Origin: Ophiura sarsii
Lineage: Eukaryota > Echinodermata > Ophiuroidea > Amphilepidida > Ophiuridae
DNA: 64,000 nucleotides
Direction of reading: 5' to 3'
NCBI GenBank assembly: GCA_035610835.1
Contig: CM069445.1
Location: forward strand, 39,756,656 to 39,820,655
This document shows, one piece after another, positions 12,401 through 27,400 of this stretch. The notes below the pieces were generated by a model. It was not told the origin of the DNA. It did not search any database and saw only the letters and a program-made list of their open reading frames with translations. Numbering within the stretch: the first letter of the stretch is position 1; each line of letters begins with the position of its first letter. The position numbers and the translations under genes were made by a program.

Positions 12401-15400
12401 CATTCACAATGACCATCCCCATTCAGGCCATCAGAACACGTCCCATGTCCACTACACGGCATCCTAGAACCATCAGGACATTCTGTGGGAAAGCAAACAA
12501 ACAAAAGTTATGAGAGAGAAATGGAGAAGACAATTAATTTGTAGTGGCATATGTAGTCATTACATGATAGACTAAGATCAAAACCTAATAATAATAATAA
12601 TAAAATCGCATTCATATCGCTTTACGAAACACCTCAAAGAAACATCAAGAGTAGCCGATGCACAACCATCTGATCCAGGGAAATATTTCTTGTACCACCA
12701 AAATGTACACACAGGTAAGTTATAGGAATCCTACAAAAGCTGCCTTTTGTATTTTTACAATAGCATGACTATAATAGGGCTTCAGGAGTATGACTTATGG
12801 CAGCTATTGCAAAACAGGGCTTTCTAATATTTACATATTATGATGACCGGTTAGTATTGTTTGGCCTGGGTAAATTTTAGTATTACCATGGGCTCAGCAT
12901 ATCTATATTAAAAAACATGGCAGGTATTGGAGAGAGACTTTCTCCAATTACAATGATGTGCTAGTGCAAAGACTGCCTTGAGTCGGTTTTAGTTAACATT
13001 CAATGACTCAGCATTATAGATTACAGTAATATAACACACGGTAGCTGCTGATGACTTACCTCTGCAATCCATCCCATAATAGTTTGCACAGCATCCTGGG
13101 CTTCTCTCCCGTCGGACGCATTCTTGTTTGCAACCGTCGGTCACGGAAAACCACCCGGTGCTATACCGACAATTGTGAGTCAGTGACCCCTGAAAATAAT
13201 TATAATCAAAATTAAATTATTGGAAGAATTCTAAAAAATATCCTCTACTAATGTATATGACACATAGAGTTTGAACAGTGTTCCTGAAAAATGAAAACAA
13301 CTTCAATCGTATCGTATTTTTGAACATTCCAAAATGCATTAAAAAACATGAAATTACACAATTGGAATAATAGATGATAACAATGCACTAAACGATACAG
13401 CAGTACAGCACGCACCAGTTTACTCGCCTGATTTTTTTTCTCGTAAAAGTAGTCACTTGTTTGGGATTTGAGCTTGGTCTAGGCATCATTGAAAAAACTT
13501 GCTTAATATATTGTCAGATTTTTACAAAAATAGAAAACCTTTACCCATTGATATAAGTAAGAGGTCACGAAAACACAAAAATACATGTGGCGCAAACTTG
13601 TCCACCACCAAGTATATACTCACCCTTGTAATGAAACCAGGAGGGCAATGGAATTCCACATTGCAGCTAGCACAGGATGTCTGTTGAAGGAAGCCATAAA
13701 TATATTTCAACCATTAAAGGTGTATGTTCCGATCACTTGAGATTTTTTTCTTCACATAAACATTTATTGAAATCAAAAGAAAGCCCATATGTTTCCAATT
13801 ATTTCTGTAAAATCTTAGGCGCAAGATATGTTCCATTTAGACATTAACCATCCAACTAGTTTGTGTACTACTCAATGGGCAAATTTCATGTCACCTTGTG
13901 CTTCTAAAATAAGAACCATTGGATGAGTTATGCAACTCAAACGTTGGAATATGACTATTTTAAGGATGACCCTTCATGTAGAATAGAAAACATCAAGTTG
14001 AAAATCGGCCCAGAAATCGGAACACCTACCTTTAATTCAGGAAAGTAAGATAACAAAAACAATCTTATCTATCCAATTCTATATTGAAGAAACCTTCATG
14101 GGTCCTAAAAAATTTCCACATTTAGACAGAAAGAAAATAACAAATTCCTTTTCACCAAGTTTAAATAGACAAAAGCAGTGAAGTTTCCTTCATAGTTATC
14201 CCTTTTAAGGGGGCTGTGCACCTTCAGGTATAGTCTCCGTAAAACTTCTTCATTATTCATTTAATCTATATAAAAGTATACATTTTTTTTGTAGGAAAGG
14301 GTTCAATGAATCCAACCATGATCATGAAATTGACCGTTTTGGAAAAAATTATAAAAAACATGTTTTTTGACCCATTTTAGGTTCTGCAAAGATAACTCAA
14401 AATATATTTTGTCAAAATTTGTCATACTAGTTTTATTATATTCCTCATACAATTCCCTAGGAATCGTATTTATTGTTTTTGAAAATCTTTATTATTTTTT
14501 GAATTAGAGACCAAAAAGTGCACATTTTTTAGCACTGTTTGGTCTCTAATTCAAAAAATAATAAAGATTTTCAACAACAACAAAAAAACATTCCTAGGGA
14601 ATTGTATGAGGAATATAATAAAACTAGTATGACAAAATTTGACCCAATATATAGAGTTATCTTTGCAGAACCTAAAATGGGTCAAAAATGGGTTTTTATA
14701 ATTTTTTCCAAAATGGTCAATTTCATGATCATGGTTGGATTTATTGAACCCTTTCCTGCAAAAAAAATGTATACTTTTATATAGATTAAATGAATAATGA
14801 AGAAGTTACGGCAGTTTTACGGAGGCTATACCGAAGGTGCACAGCCTCCTTAAACACGAGAGGAGTTTACCACAATAACGAAATACATTATTAGGGAATG
14901 CATGATACCACTTTTAGCAGGAAAATAGCTGTATCTAGAATTTCCAATTCTGGAGAAGATTAAAGGGAGTGGGAGAGGGGGCAAATGTTAATAGAAATAA
15001 GATTTTAATACTTACAAACATTGTTCCAATGGAAGTATTGTCACAGCGCCCTCCTATGCTGGGTGGGTCAAGCACACGATCAATGCCAAAGAACAGCCCC
15101 TCTTGGAAATGACGCTCATAAACTACTATTTGACTTTCCTCGTTGATGTAAATGCCACCCTAAAATGACAAAAAGGAAAAGACAATGACAAAATAATAAA
15201 AATATGCTGAAGAACACAGAAACATACTATCCTGTAATTTGAGGGCCAAATTAAATTGTCCAGAAAATTGACAAAGATTTGAATTTGAAGAAAAAAAATC
15301 AAGATATTTGCTGTAATCAAAATACCTTATATGATACAAGTCAAGTCAGTCCCGGTTTACAGGGATGCAAATAGTGCGGGAGCAGGGAGCACCGCTCCCA

Positions 15401-18400
15401 GGAAATAACAGCTAAGATTGAGGAAATCATGCCATTGTCAAAAAACAAAACAAAAAGGAGGAAGGAAAGAGGAAAAAGAGGGAAGAGGAAAAAGAGGAAA
15501 AAGAAGAGGGGAAAAGGAGAGAAAAGAGAAAGAGGAAAAAGGGAAAAGAAGGGAAATAGAAAAGAGAGGACAAGATGACGAATAGGGCAGGGCAAAGCTA
15601 GATTCAATTTGAAGTGAGGCAGTGAAGCCACAAACTGACGCATGGATGGAATGTATCATACAGGAAATCTCAAGACCTTCGAGGAACATTTACAATATCA
15701 TCAGGGCAGGCAGTCAATGAAAAACAGTGAAAAGAAGACGAGTCGAGTCATGAAGGTGGATCTGAGGAAAGTTATACAACGAGGGTTCCGAGCCATAGGA
15801 AATTCAATTTATCAATGCAGCACTAAAAATTGAAGGAAGAACTGTTGAGAACGACCTAGAAAACCTTGAGGAAATATTGGATCAATGAGATATAAAGAAA
15901 AACCATAAGCACCAAACAAGTTGGAAAGTAGTATAGTTTGAGGAAATGGAATCATCAACATCAAGAGGAATAAGCAGTAACAACAGAATGGAGATGACTA
16001 AAAGGACAGCAGCTGACACCAACATCTCAGATTTGAGGATGTCATATTTTTGCTAAAAGGATGAAAAGGGAAGACAAGGCCAAATTGATAGTCACATTTA
16101 AAGAAACCCTTTCAATGCAAAAATAGAGAAACTTAAAAAAGAAGATGCACATGAAAAATACACAAACAGACATAAATCTCAATAATTGTAATCACAAGCG
16201 TACAAATGGGACTACGGGCTGCCAGCAGGAGTTCAAAGATAAAAGTAACCAGTGGTCTCTTTACTCTCTTCATATCCATGCGAGTGATGCGACAATAAAT
16301 GTTTGACAGCTCTGCTCATAAAGCTTGCTCGTGCAGATTTCTATGCGAATTGCATACATCTTGTACCATGTACCAGAGTCTATCATTCATTCATATACCA
16401 AGAGGATCATATCGTACTATTACTATCATTTGAGATCTGGTAAGGAAAACTATGAATATGGAAGCTTTCAAAATCAAATTTTTGTGTATACTATACTTTG
16501 AGAATGACTTATTACTGAGTCATGAGGAAAATAATTGATCTGAGCAAACAAGTTAAACTTTAAACAATGAATGTTCAGTGCAGTTAACATGTACGGGTGT
16601 AAACTACCTCAAGTTGGAGTATATTATTATTTATGCTAACATGTTTATTACAACCTATTCATAATCTGGTGCTGGTGTTCATGAAATAGCCCTTTCTGCA
16701 TCAAAAATCTTGTTTGACTAATTTATTTTGCATGCTGAATTCAATTACCATGATATGATGGAGTAAATTGTCATGATTGTTGGACTGGAATTTATTTTAG
16801 TACATTTAAATGGTAGACCTTTGACCTAAAGCCAATTGTCATGGCACTAGAAAAACGTGCTGCAAACAAAAACAAAGAAGATGCAGCAACAGCACAGGCC
16901 TTGCTCAACAGTATTCTGTCATTGAAAACAATGGCAGACTTAGCTGGAATAGCTGACATATATGATATATGATGAACTTGGGAAGCTTTCACAGATTTTA
17001 CAGAAGATCAATACCTTCATGTGGGAGAAGGTGGATGCGGTCAAAACGAGAGCATCAATGATGCAGAAGCTCACTACAAGTTGCGAATTTGTGAAGATTC
17101 TGATTCATAAAACATGTCTATAATATAGAAACCACTATAATCTGTCCAGCATATGACAAATGATGTAAAGCTCAAATCCATATTATACCTTACATGAAAC
17201 AAGAATTAGATATAGACCCTACATGTTCATATATATTATGCATTCACAGTGTAAGCAAATTTGCCCTTCTACATATGCTTCGGTTGAGATTACATAAAAT
17301 AAAGGTAATTGTGTCATTTTGGACTGAACATACTATAATAGTGGCATATTTGTTTTATGCTGTGCAAAAGGGCCTGTATCCCGATTTAATTCTGGATACA
17401 GGCCCTTTTGCAACAAAACAACAATTTCAATGGCTGTTTACAATGAGATGTAGGTCTTTTTGGAAAAAAATGACTTTGTTTCTTTGAAACATGATTTTTC
17501 CTTATACATTTCTATATCAAACTCATTTTTGTAAAAAATGCACCATAGCCCTTTTGCACAAAGCTCTTCAAATATAAAAAATTTAAAATTTAAAAATTTA
17601 AAAAAATTTAAAAAAAAATTAAAAGTTAAAAAAAAATATATAAAAAAAAATAACATAAATAAAAAATTAAAAATTAAAAAAAAATTAAAAAAAAATAAAA
17701 AAAATAAAAAAATAAATAAAAATAATAAAAAAAAAAATAAAAAAAAATAAATTAAATTAAAAATAAAAAAAAATAAAAAATAACATAAATAAAATTTTAA
17801 AAAAGAAAAAAAATGAAAATAAAAATAAAAATAATAAAATAAAATAAAATGAAATAAAAATGAAAATGAACATAAAAATGAAAATGAACATAAAAATTAA
17901 AATTAAAATTAAAAATTAAAAATTAAAAATTAAAAATTAAAAATTAAAAATTAAAAATTAAAAATTAAAAATTAAAAATTAAAAATTAAAATTAAAAATT
18001 AAAAATTAAAAATTAAAAATTAAAAATTAAAAATTAAAAATTAAAAATTAAAAATTAAAAAATAAAAAATAAAAAATAAAAATTAAAAATTAAAAAATTA
18101 AAAAATTAAAAAATTAAAAAATTAAAAAATTAAAAAATTAAAAAATTAAAAAATTAAAAAATTAAAAAATAAAAATTAAAAATTAAATTTAAAATTAAAA
18201 TTAAAAAATATAACAAATAAAATAAATAAATAAATTAACATAGTAAATAAAATTGAAAAAAAAAGAAATCAAATAAAAAAATAAAAAATATAAATTAAAT
18301 TATTATTAATATATCTAAATAATAATTCGCAGAGAAAAAAAAAATATTTGTACACTTTTACCGCCATTAATGTTAAACTAAATGAATAATATAATTTATG

Positions 18401-21400
18401 AAAAATTTTATAGGAAAAAACAAGAAAAGTTAACGCTCCGGGCTGGGCGCGAACTCCCGCGAACGCTTTCAAAACGATTCCTAGTCGGATGCCCTAACGA
18501 TTAGGCCATCAATACGGGCTTGAATATTGATGTGTCAATTTATTAATATACCAAACAGAAGAGCTGTCGCGTGATTGGTCCAATCTTCCGACTCTGCTAC
18601 TGACGCTAAATACAATTCTAAATACCTGTCCCGGTAGCTTGGGTCATCGCGGACCAATCGGATTCGTTGAATCAGAAATGATCAATATTCATGACATACG
18701 ATGCATAGTTAATTAAATGTTACCATATATGGCAAGGTGACGATACCAAATTTATATAGTAGGTAGGTCAGTGCGTAGTGTCGAAAATCTAATGATGGAA
18801 AATACGATGTATTTGGATGATAAACCACCACTTTAGGACACAGTTTGCCTCAATAAAAGTATGATTTTTGTACTTTCTCATTAATAAAGTTGATTTTGTT
18901 TAACCGAGTCCGAGGGTTAAAGTATACATATTATTTTTTTACTTTAAAACATAACCTGGCGTTTAATAGTACAATCTAAATCCTTCGTCCACAAGTTTTA
19001 TGAATGGCCGACGATACCAAACTGGTGGGGGTAATACAAAATATTACGGCGCGATAAAGCGTGCAAATTCAGCATTTTGGCAAGGCAATAGTCGCAAGTT
19101 TTACTCATTTTCGCGAGTTTCTAACAGCACCTCATGATGAAAAGCCTTTGAAAACATCAATTTCCATTAATTTTGGCCGCTGAAATCGGAGATATAGTTT
19201 GAAGAATATATACAGAAGCGATTAACATCAATTAACGAAAAACAACCTCCCCATTTTTCACTTTGACGGCTGTATTTTTATTTTACGCTGATTTCGTATC
19301 ATGAATAATAATGATCTCTAGTAGTTTAACCAATCACAATAAGACAATCACGCTTGCACATCATGATACATGCGTGTCATGTGTTAATCAACTTGTCTAT
19401 TATAGCGTTTTACATGCATTTTCAATACAAATTTGACAACAAAGAAAATAACGCAAAATTGCCTGTTTTGTCGAATGGCAATCAAGCCCATTTTATAACA
19501 CATTTATGCGATCATATTGTTTCACTATCTCAAGTACATTTCCCGACAAATACCACTTGGGTGACCAAGATAAAACCATATTTCATAGTCGCACTTTCCC
19601 CTTGACCTTTACCGTGACCTTTCGCATCGAGTCGCTTTAGCTTACTTGTAGTAAGCTAAAAACCACTAAATGGCTTACTGGTATATGAAGAACAGCCTCA
19701 CAGAAGAGGATGCACCACCACAAGATAAGTGGCCTTTTTTGAACAATATGTGGCCACGTTAGTCAAAAATGAATTCCTTCCAGGTGCTCCTATAAATCCG
19801 CAGCCCAAAGTGAGATATGTGACAAGAAATGATCGATTCAATAGCGAAATCCCCCATTGTGATAATGTGCTGAGGAAAGCCTTAGACAGACATTTTGGTG
19901 TGAAAAGCGGGCACTTTGTCACGTCTCACAGTGTGAAACCTTATAAAGTTTCACAAGCTGTTGATAAAATCCAACAACAACGCATGCAGTTTGATGTACT
20001 GAACCCAGGGAGGTAATCTGATCATTTCGTTGTCATAATAATGAATGAGTATATATATTAAAGCTAATAATGTTTGTGACAAAACATATTAATATTATGT
20101 TAAAATTCTTACTTTTGAAGTGCTGCATAACAGGGATAGCACTGGATCAAATATGTATTAAAGCTAATAATGTTTGTGACAAAACATATTAATATTATGT
20201 TAAAAATTCTTACTTTTGAAGTGCTGCATAACAGGGATAGCACTGGATCAAATAATTATGTGAGAGGTCCCATGAAATTTGTCAGGACCCCGTAGGACTT
20301 CAAAAAACAAATTTAAGGGGTCCCCCAAAAATTGAGGGGTCCTGAAGTTTGGGTAATTGAAAATTTTACTTTTTTACGGACAGTTATAATGAATTTTTAT
20401 TGTGAGCAAAGGATGGATATGTAATTTACAGAATTTCTTAAGGTTTCCATTTCCATACATCGTCAAATTTAAGGGGTCCCTACAAGTCTTTCGTATTAGA
20501 GATCTGACGCGTCATTACAAGAAAGTGAGAGGTCTAGGACGCGCAGACGCGTCATAATGCGACCCCTGCTGCATAAGCTATTTTATGTTACCATTGTTAC
20601 GGTTTGATTGAGGAAATCTTGAACCTTAGGACCATGCTCCTGAGGAAGAAATTACTTTTTGCACCCCTGCCCGGTTAAGTCACTTCAATCCAGGTTAGTC
20701 CAGTTCAAGCACACGAGGTTAGAGGTCTGTTCGATCCAGGTTAGATCAGTAAATTCAATCCAGGTTTTAGGTCAGTTCAATCCATGTTAGGTCAGTAAAT
20801 TCAATCCAGGTAAGGTCTGTTCAATCCAGGTTAGGTCAGTTCAACCAGGTTAGTTAGGTCAGTTCAATCCAGGTTAGGTCAGTTCAATCCAGGTTAGGCC
20901 AGTTCAGTCTAGGTTAGATCAGTTCAGTCCAGGTTAGGTCAGTTCAATCCAGGTTAGGTCAGTAACTTTAATCCAGGTTAGGTCAGTTCAGTCCAGGTTA
21001 GGTCAGTAAATTCAATCCAGGTAAGGTCAGTAAATTCAATCCAGGTAAGGTTTGTTCAATCCAGGTAAGGTCAGTTCAATCCAAGTTAGGTCAGTTCAAT
21101 CCAGGTTAGTTCAGTTCAACCAGGTTAGGTCAGTTTAATCCAGGTTAGTTCATTTCAACCAGGTTAGGTCAGTTTAATCCAGGTTAGGTCAGTTCAACCA
21201 GGTTAGGTAAGTTTAATCCAGGTTAGGTCAGTTCAATCCAGGTTAGATCATTTCAATATAGATTAGGTCAGTTCAATCCAGGTTAGGTCAGTTCGATCCA
21301 TTTTGTTTTCAGTTTAGTTAAGGTCAGTTGAGTTCAGTTTTGGTCAAGTCTTGGCAACATAGTTCAGATTCAAATAAAGGTTTTACACAAGACTGTTATC

Positions 21401-24400
21401 ACAAACAAACCGTTGGGTTTTTGTTACCTGATCAGGCTGGCATCCAATAGTTATTTGGGAACCTTGCAAGGTTGTGAAATGTTGACCTCCAGGTGAAGCC
21501 GCAAAATCTGGAATATGAAGCTGGGGAGGACAAAAATACAGAAATACAGAGATTATTTGTATACTCTACGCTCAATAAATGAAATGTTGACAAAATTGTT
21601 ATGTTTTTAGGAGGAAGAAACAAATGGTTATTAATCTTAATTAATCCAATTATCTTATTGATTTTTAAAGTACAATAATAACATAAATCTGCCATGTTCC
21701 TGCATTCCCATCCTTCAGATTTTATTTATGGGGAATCCAACAACCACAGACAGTTAACCCAAATTCATTTGGCCATGTGAGACACAAACAATGTAAGGAT
21801 AGAATACTGAACATCATTGAAACACCATGAAGTGCAAATTCTATGTATGTATTGGTTGCACCAGTGTAGCAGTTTTAATTGGTTTTGAGAGGCCAGCATT
21901 CAATGTTAGTACCGCTTATCTGTTGCTTTCAGCAGCAAATGTTCTGCTGAAAGCAACTGTTACAATCAGTGTATTATCATATACGGAATGTCAATAGCAT
22001 AAGGAAAATGTTAACATTTGAAACCGCAGCTACTATCGTCCATGCTCTTATAACTTCTCGTATTGACAATGGCAATTCTCTTCTTTTTGGCATCACTGAT
22101 CACTTACTTCACAAACTACAACTCGCTCAAAATGCAGCTGCTCGCATTCTCACTAAGACCAGGAAATTTGATCATATCACTCCAATTTTGAAAGATCTCC
22201 ACTGGCTTCCTGTTCGCGAAAGGATTCATTTCAAACTTCTTCTTTTAACTTGGAAAGCTTTGCATGGCACTTCACCAACTTATATTGCTAATCTTCTTGT
22301 TCCATATCATCCAAAACGTACTCTCCGGTCATCTGATAATCTTTTACTTGTTGTTCCACGGACTACTTCTTCATTTGGAGATCGCGCATTTTCGGTTGCT
22401 GCACCAACTCTCTGGAACTCACTACCTTATAATTTAAGATGCTGTGATTCACTTGACTCTTTTAAGAACTTGTTAAAAACAAGATTATTTGACTCAGTTT
22501 ATAATTGATTTCTTTGTATATGCAAATATGCAAATCATCCTTGTTTATGTATTTTTCATGTTAATTTGTATTTTTGTTTTATATGTTGCGCCTCGGAATA
22601 GTTTTACCTAGATTGACGGCGCATTATAAATGCCATTATTATTATTATTAGTATTATTACAAATCAAAAGTTTCAACTCAATTAACATCACACAATAAAG
22701 TATAAATACTTCGGACATTATCTATCAATAGGTGATAAACAAAGTTGATCAAAAAATACAAAATAGATCAATGAAATCTAACAAAAATAAACAATTAATA
22801 GCAAAAACATACCATTTTTGAAGGCACAAAATGGTACTGCATAAACTCCCTCAGCATCAGCTGGTTGTTTGCATCTCTCAGCTGCATCAGTTTACCGGGC
22901 GGCAGACGATCAAACGCGGCATCACTGGGAACAAACAGGGTTGCCGGAATACTCATTGGGTTGTTGAATTCAGCGTCCACGCCCGATTGCTGCAGGAGCT
23001 GCAGGAAGATGTTGTAGTTGCCGTTTCTAGCCAACTCTTGGAAAGAGGGAATCTGTGAAGATGAGAGAAGAGGGAGGAAGGTGTTGCGATATATTATTTC
23101 AGATCTGTTTTTACAATAAGCATGTAAAATACATACCTTTTTCGGAATCTTTATTATATTCTTGTGTCTTTTTACAGTTATTACTACAACACATATAAAA
23201 ACAAACTTGTTTACCGTGTAATTAACAGACAGACAATATAGAATTGCTCCAAAACAATAACTGAATTAACACAAACCGTAGAAGTTAGAACTATCAAATC
23301 AATTCTGTATTTGTGTTACTCAGAAGATATACCTAACAATTTTAACTAGGTTTATCAAATAGAGGTAACTTTAGGGTGAAACAGATAAATAGAGGTAACC
23401 TTAGGGTGAAACAGATAAGTTTTCAAAAAGGAGGGAGGAAAAAGATGATTACATATGTCACGTGATCAAGTCCAACATTATTATGAGTCCAACAATTAAA
23501 AGCAGTGGTCCAAACCCCACTAAACTAAAATTTCTAGTTTTTAAGTTACAAACAATTTACAAACTGAGAAAACAAAGTAAAACATAAGAATTTTTACCTA
23601 TAACTCATAATCAATATTTCTGACATCAGACTCATTCCGCTTGATCACGTCACATATTGTAAATCTAATTTTTGTTGTGATTTAACACTTGTGCTTCAGT
23701 TTACAAAAAGCATGAACATTTTTGCTTCATGAAAAATTTGACCTCACCTGTTGAGTTGGTGACCTGAAGGTCAATGTAGGAAACAGAAGTGCGTCGATGA
23801 TATGAATGATACCATTGGTGCTCCTCACATCGCTCTGTGTCACCTGTACATCTCCATTCAGCAACAGACGACCATCCTGAGAAGAAGAAAAAATGAACGT
23901 GTGAAAACAGAGATTAGTAAAAAAAATTAGATACACCGTGATTTGGTTAAGCAAACATTCTTCCCAAACTCTGGAATATTTAATACATGTGTTGAAATCT
24001 TATTTGATGATATTTTTGGAAGAAATGTTGTGAAAAATTTTGAAATTTTTTGAAAATCTTTCAAATTTCAAAAGTATGTTTGATAGTTTTTGAATATTTT
24101 CTTAAATTAAATATATAGACTCGAACAAACTGGTGTGACTTCATGTGCTTGATCCTCGCGTGTATTTAATTGAGTTTCGCTCGTCATAGATTCTGCTAGA
24201 ATCATGCTTATAGGCCATTATAGATTGTTAATATTTACTCACGTATTTCGGCTGCTAGAGGCTCTCAATAAAGGCTTTGTATACATAAGTAATTAACTGA
24301 GTTTCGCTCGTCATAGATTCTGCTGGAATCATGCTTATATGATTATAAATTGTTACTTTTTTCTTAAATCTTCAAAAAAAATTGAATACAATAATCAATG

Positions 24401-27400
24401 AGGTGCCTGAATATAATTGCACAGCATTTCATCCAGTAAATCTTTTTACCATGTTTAACAAATTACAAAAATAAATACTTTTATAACTATTGTGCAAGTA
24501 TTCTCGGTGGAGTTGTTGGGAATACTTTAGCACATGGATGGACACAAACCTCACAACTCACGCCCATCCTTTTCAGTACTGATCACTACACCAACCTGAT
24601 ATTGCTCCACATTGATAGGCTGTCCAACCAACGTATTCCAGGAGGGTCTGGTGATGAGAGTGTCATGTAATACCGCCTTGCAACTAATGGTGTGGTAGAG
24701 CAGGATCTGAATCAATATGTCAGCTGAAGTCCAGTCTTCATACTGTTAGCATGGATAACAAAAACACCATCTATGTTCATCTTTTTTTATTCATATTTGG
24801 GAAAATATCTTAATATATGAGTGTTGCATATTCTATAGTATCCATTTAACCATCCCACTTATGACTATTACTTTATTGAATATTTACAAGGCGATGTATT
24901 AATTTACCCACAATACATCAGTACAGACAAAACAGCAATTGAACAAGTTTACATATTGACTACATTACCTGTTTGATTCAAGTCTAATCTTATTTAGTTC
25001 TTAGTCTTAGGACCGAAGTTCAATGTTTAAAAGAAATGTTTAGAAATAAATTGAAATTAAATTGCAGCACCTTATTCAAATCGAAGCAATTTTCATTAAT
25101 AAACCCAAAACAAAACAAGTTAATTAAAAAAATAAAAGAACCGTACCTGTGTATTAGCCATCGCTGCTACGACGGCCTCGTCCGTTGGCACAAACAACGT
25201 AAATGGTCCTGGCATGGCTAACAGTCCTCTTAATCGACTCTGTAACAATCAGACAGTATTAATTACCTTTTAACCAATTATTGCACAATATAGTTATCCA
25301 ACAAAATGTATCACATCTAGGTATTCCAGGAAGGCGTATCCAATCTACAACCCAATGTAAAATAAGGCGAGGATAAAAAACCCTGTTTTACGGGCCCGAC
25401 TGACCCACTTTCTGTGTTTTTCAAGATTTTTTAAGAATTTTTTTAGATTTTTTTCTTCTCAAATCATGATAAATCAGCCATTTTTGGGCCGAAAATCTGT
25501 TGCACATTTTTTTTTTAATTAAAAAAAAAAAATCCTAATTTTTGCCGATTTTGGTGACATTTAACGTAAAAAAAACCCCAAAAACACTGACCAAGCCTAC
25601 TTGACAGGTCAGTCCGCCCGTAAAACAGGGTGTGTGTGTTTTTGTCGCCTTATAGTCTATTACACTTTCACAACACAGAGACGTCACTGCCTCATTCACT
25701 GATCAAAGTTAATAAACATATTCACCCTCCTGAGATTTTGGCATATAAATGTAGAAATATAGAAGAAACATACACACACTTAAAAATACTGAGTTAAGTT
25801 ACATCACTGTCTAGAAAGAGAAATAGAGTACAGTTTGTAAATGTTGTGAACTAATCATCCCTCGAGAATTACATTATTGGATTTTAATTTTTTTTAAAAG
25901 AGACTAACAAAATCTGTTCAATTGATAGATGGACTTTTCTAGCGGTCTGTTTAGTCAAGATTTTCAGGGAATTATGTCAAAACAACCAATCTAGAGTACT
26001 GTAAAACACTATAATTTAGCGGATACTTTATTTTCGTGCATTTAAAATAACTGCTCTTTCAGCAGGCATTTATTCGCGAATCAGAATCCCTCGCGAAATT
26101 AAATCCTTCGCGAAATTAAGTGGTTTTACAGTAAATTAAAAAATTATAAATAAAATAAAATCAGTTGAGTCAGTAAAACAGTGTAAATGAGTCTTTTTAC
26201 CTCTTATTTTTATTTTCAAATATTAACCCAGAGTTTGTTAAAACTTACATCCATATTGATCATGCTTGTAAATTTACTGACATCTGGCATCTTGGCCAAC
26301 TCCTGTCAACAAAAATCAACAAAAAATAAATCAGTTCCAACACTTGAGAAACATTTTTAGCACTTACGTAAATGAATTCCAAGATAATGCATTATATAAT
26401 AACAATAAAACACTTATTTCGTGCAAGAAAATACAAGATTTTGGAAAGAACATAAAACATGTTATTGTTTTTAAGTTTATCATTTTTAAGTACCTACCGC
26501 CAGCAAATTTCCTGTGCACGAAAACCCGTTGTCTACAAAGCCTTCAAAGCAAACGCACTTCCTCTCATCAGGACCTGTGTGGTTGCAGGTAGCTCGGATG
26601 TCGCAGCCGCCGTTATTTCTCAAACATGGATCGATGGATCTACAGCGTGTCCTGCCATTACCTTCATAGCCAGGAAAACATACGCACACACTCTGTAATA
26701 GTAAATCGGGTTGTAATTATTAGCACACATACTTCTGATTGGTTGTTGATATGATGTCATCTATATATGTTACCAATCAGAAAAGAGGTATTAGCTCTCT
26801 TGGTCTTTTTCATCTCTTCAAACTTGACTTATTGGCTAAAAATAAATCATGTTCTCCTATTTGAAAACCACAAATCATATTTTACCTGTTGAAGTTGATG
26901 GATTTAATCTCTATTATTTTCAAATGGAAAATAGGAAAACCTTTTGAAAATACAAATCAAATTTTGCATTTTGATCAAATTTTCCTTTTTTATATTTTTT
27001 AATATAAATGTTCATTTATTCATTTGACCTCACTTACCACAGCTGGCCCAGTATGGTAACACACTGCATTGTCATGGCAACCAGATTGTCCATTCTCACA
27101 AGGGTTCTCCTCTGTAGAAATAATTGCAAAGTTTAAAATCAGGTTTTGTTAAACATATCGTTTAAAAGATAAACTTGCTTAGTTAGCTTAGTTTAGACAC
27201 GGTTTTAAGCTAAAACCGTATTTAGTACGAGAATAAGGCCCTATGGTACTAATTCAACTCTCTGCACAATATGACTGGTCATGCAGTGAGACATTTTGAA
27301 ATTATGCAACATTTATTATTTAATCTGATTCAAGTTCGAGGCTTTCCTTGCAAATGGCGGATCCGTGCAAAGAGCGAATAAGGAAACCTTCCTGAAGCCA

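Noticed and set aside
15341..15689. Minus-strand frames rich in Phe, Leu, Pro and Ser
   Set aside because: They come from a purine-rich low-complexity tract on the plus strand.
17438..17750. Frames made mostly of Lys or Phe/Asn
   Set aside because: Products of the AT-rich tract.
20686..21316. CRISPR-like regular repeat
   Set aside because: Units are directly adjacent without unique spacers, in an animal intron; it is a minisatellite.
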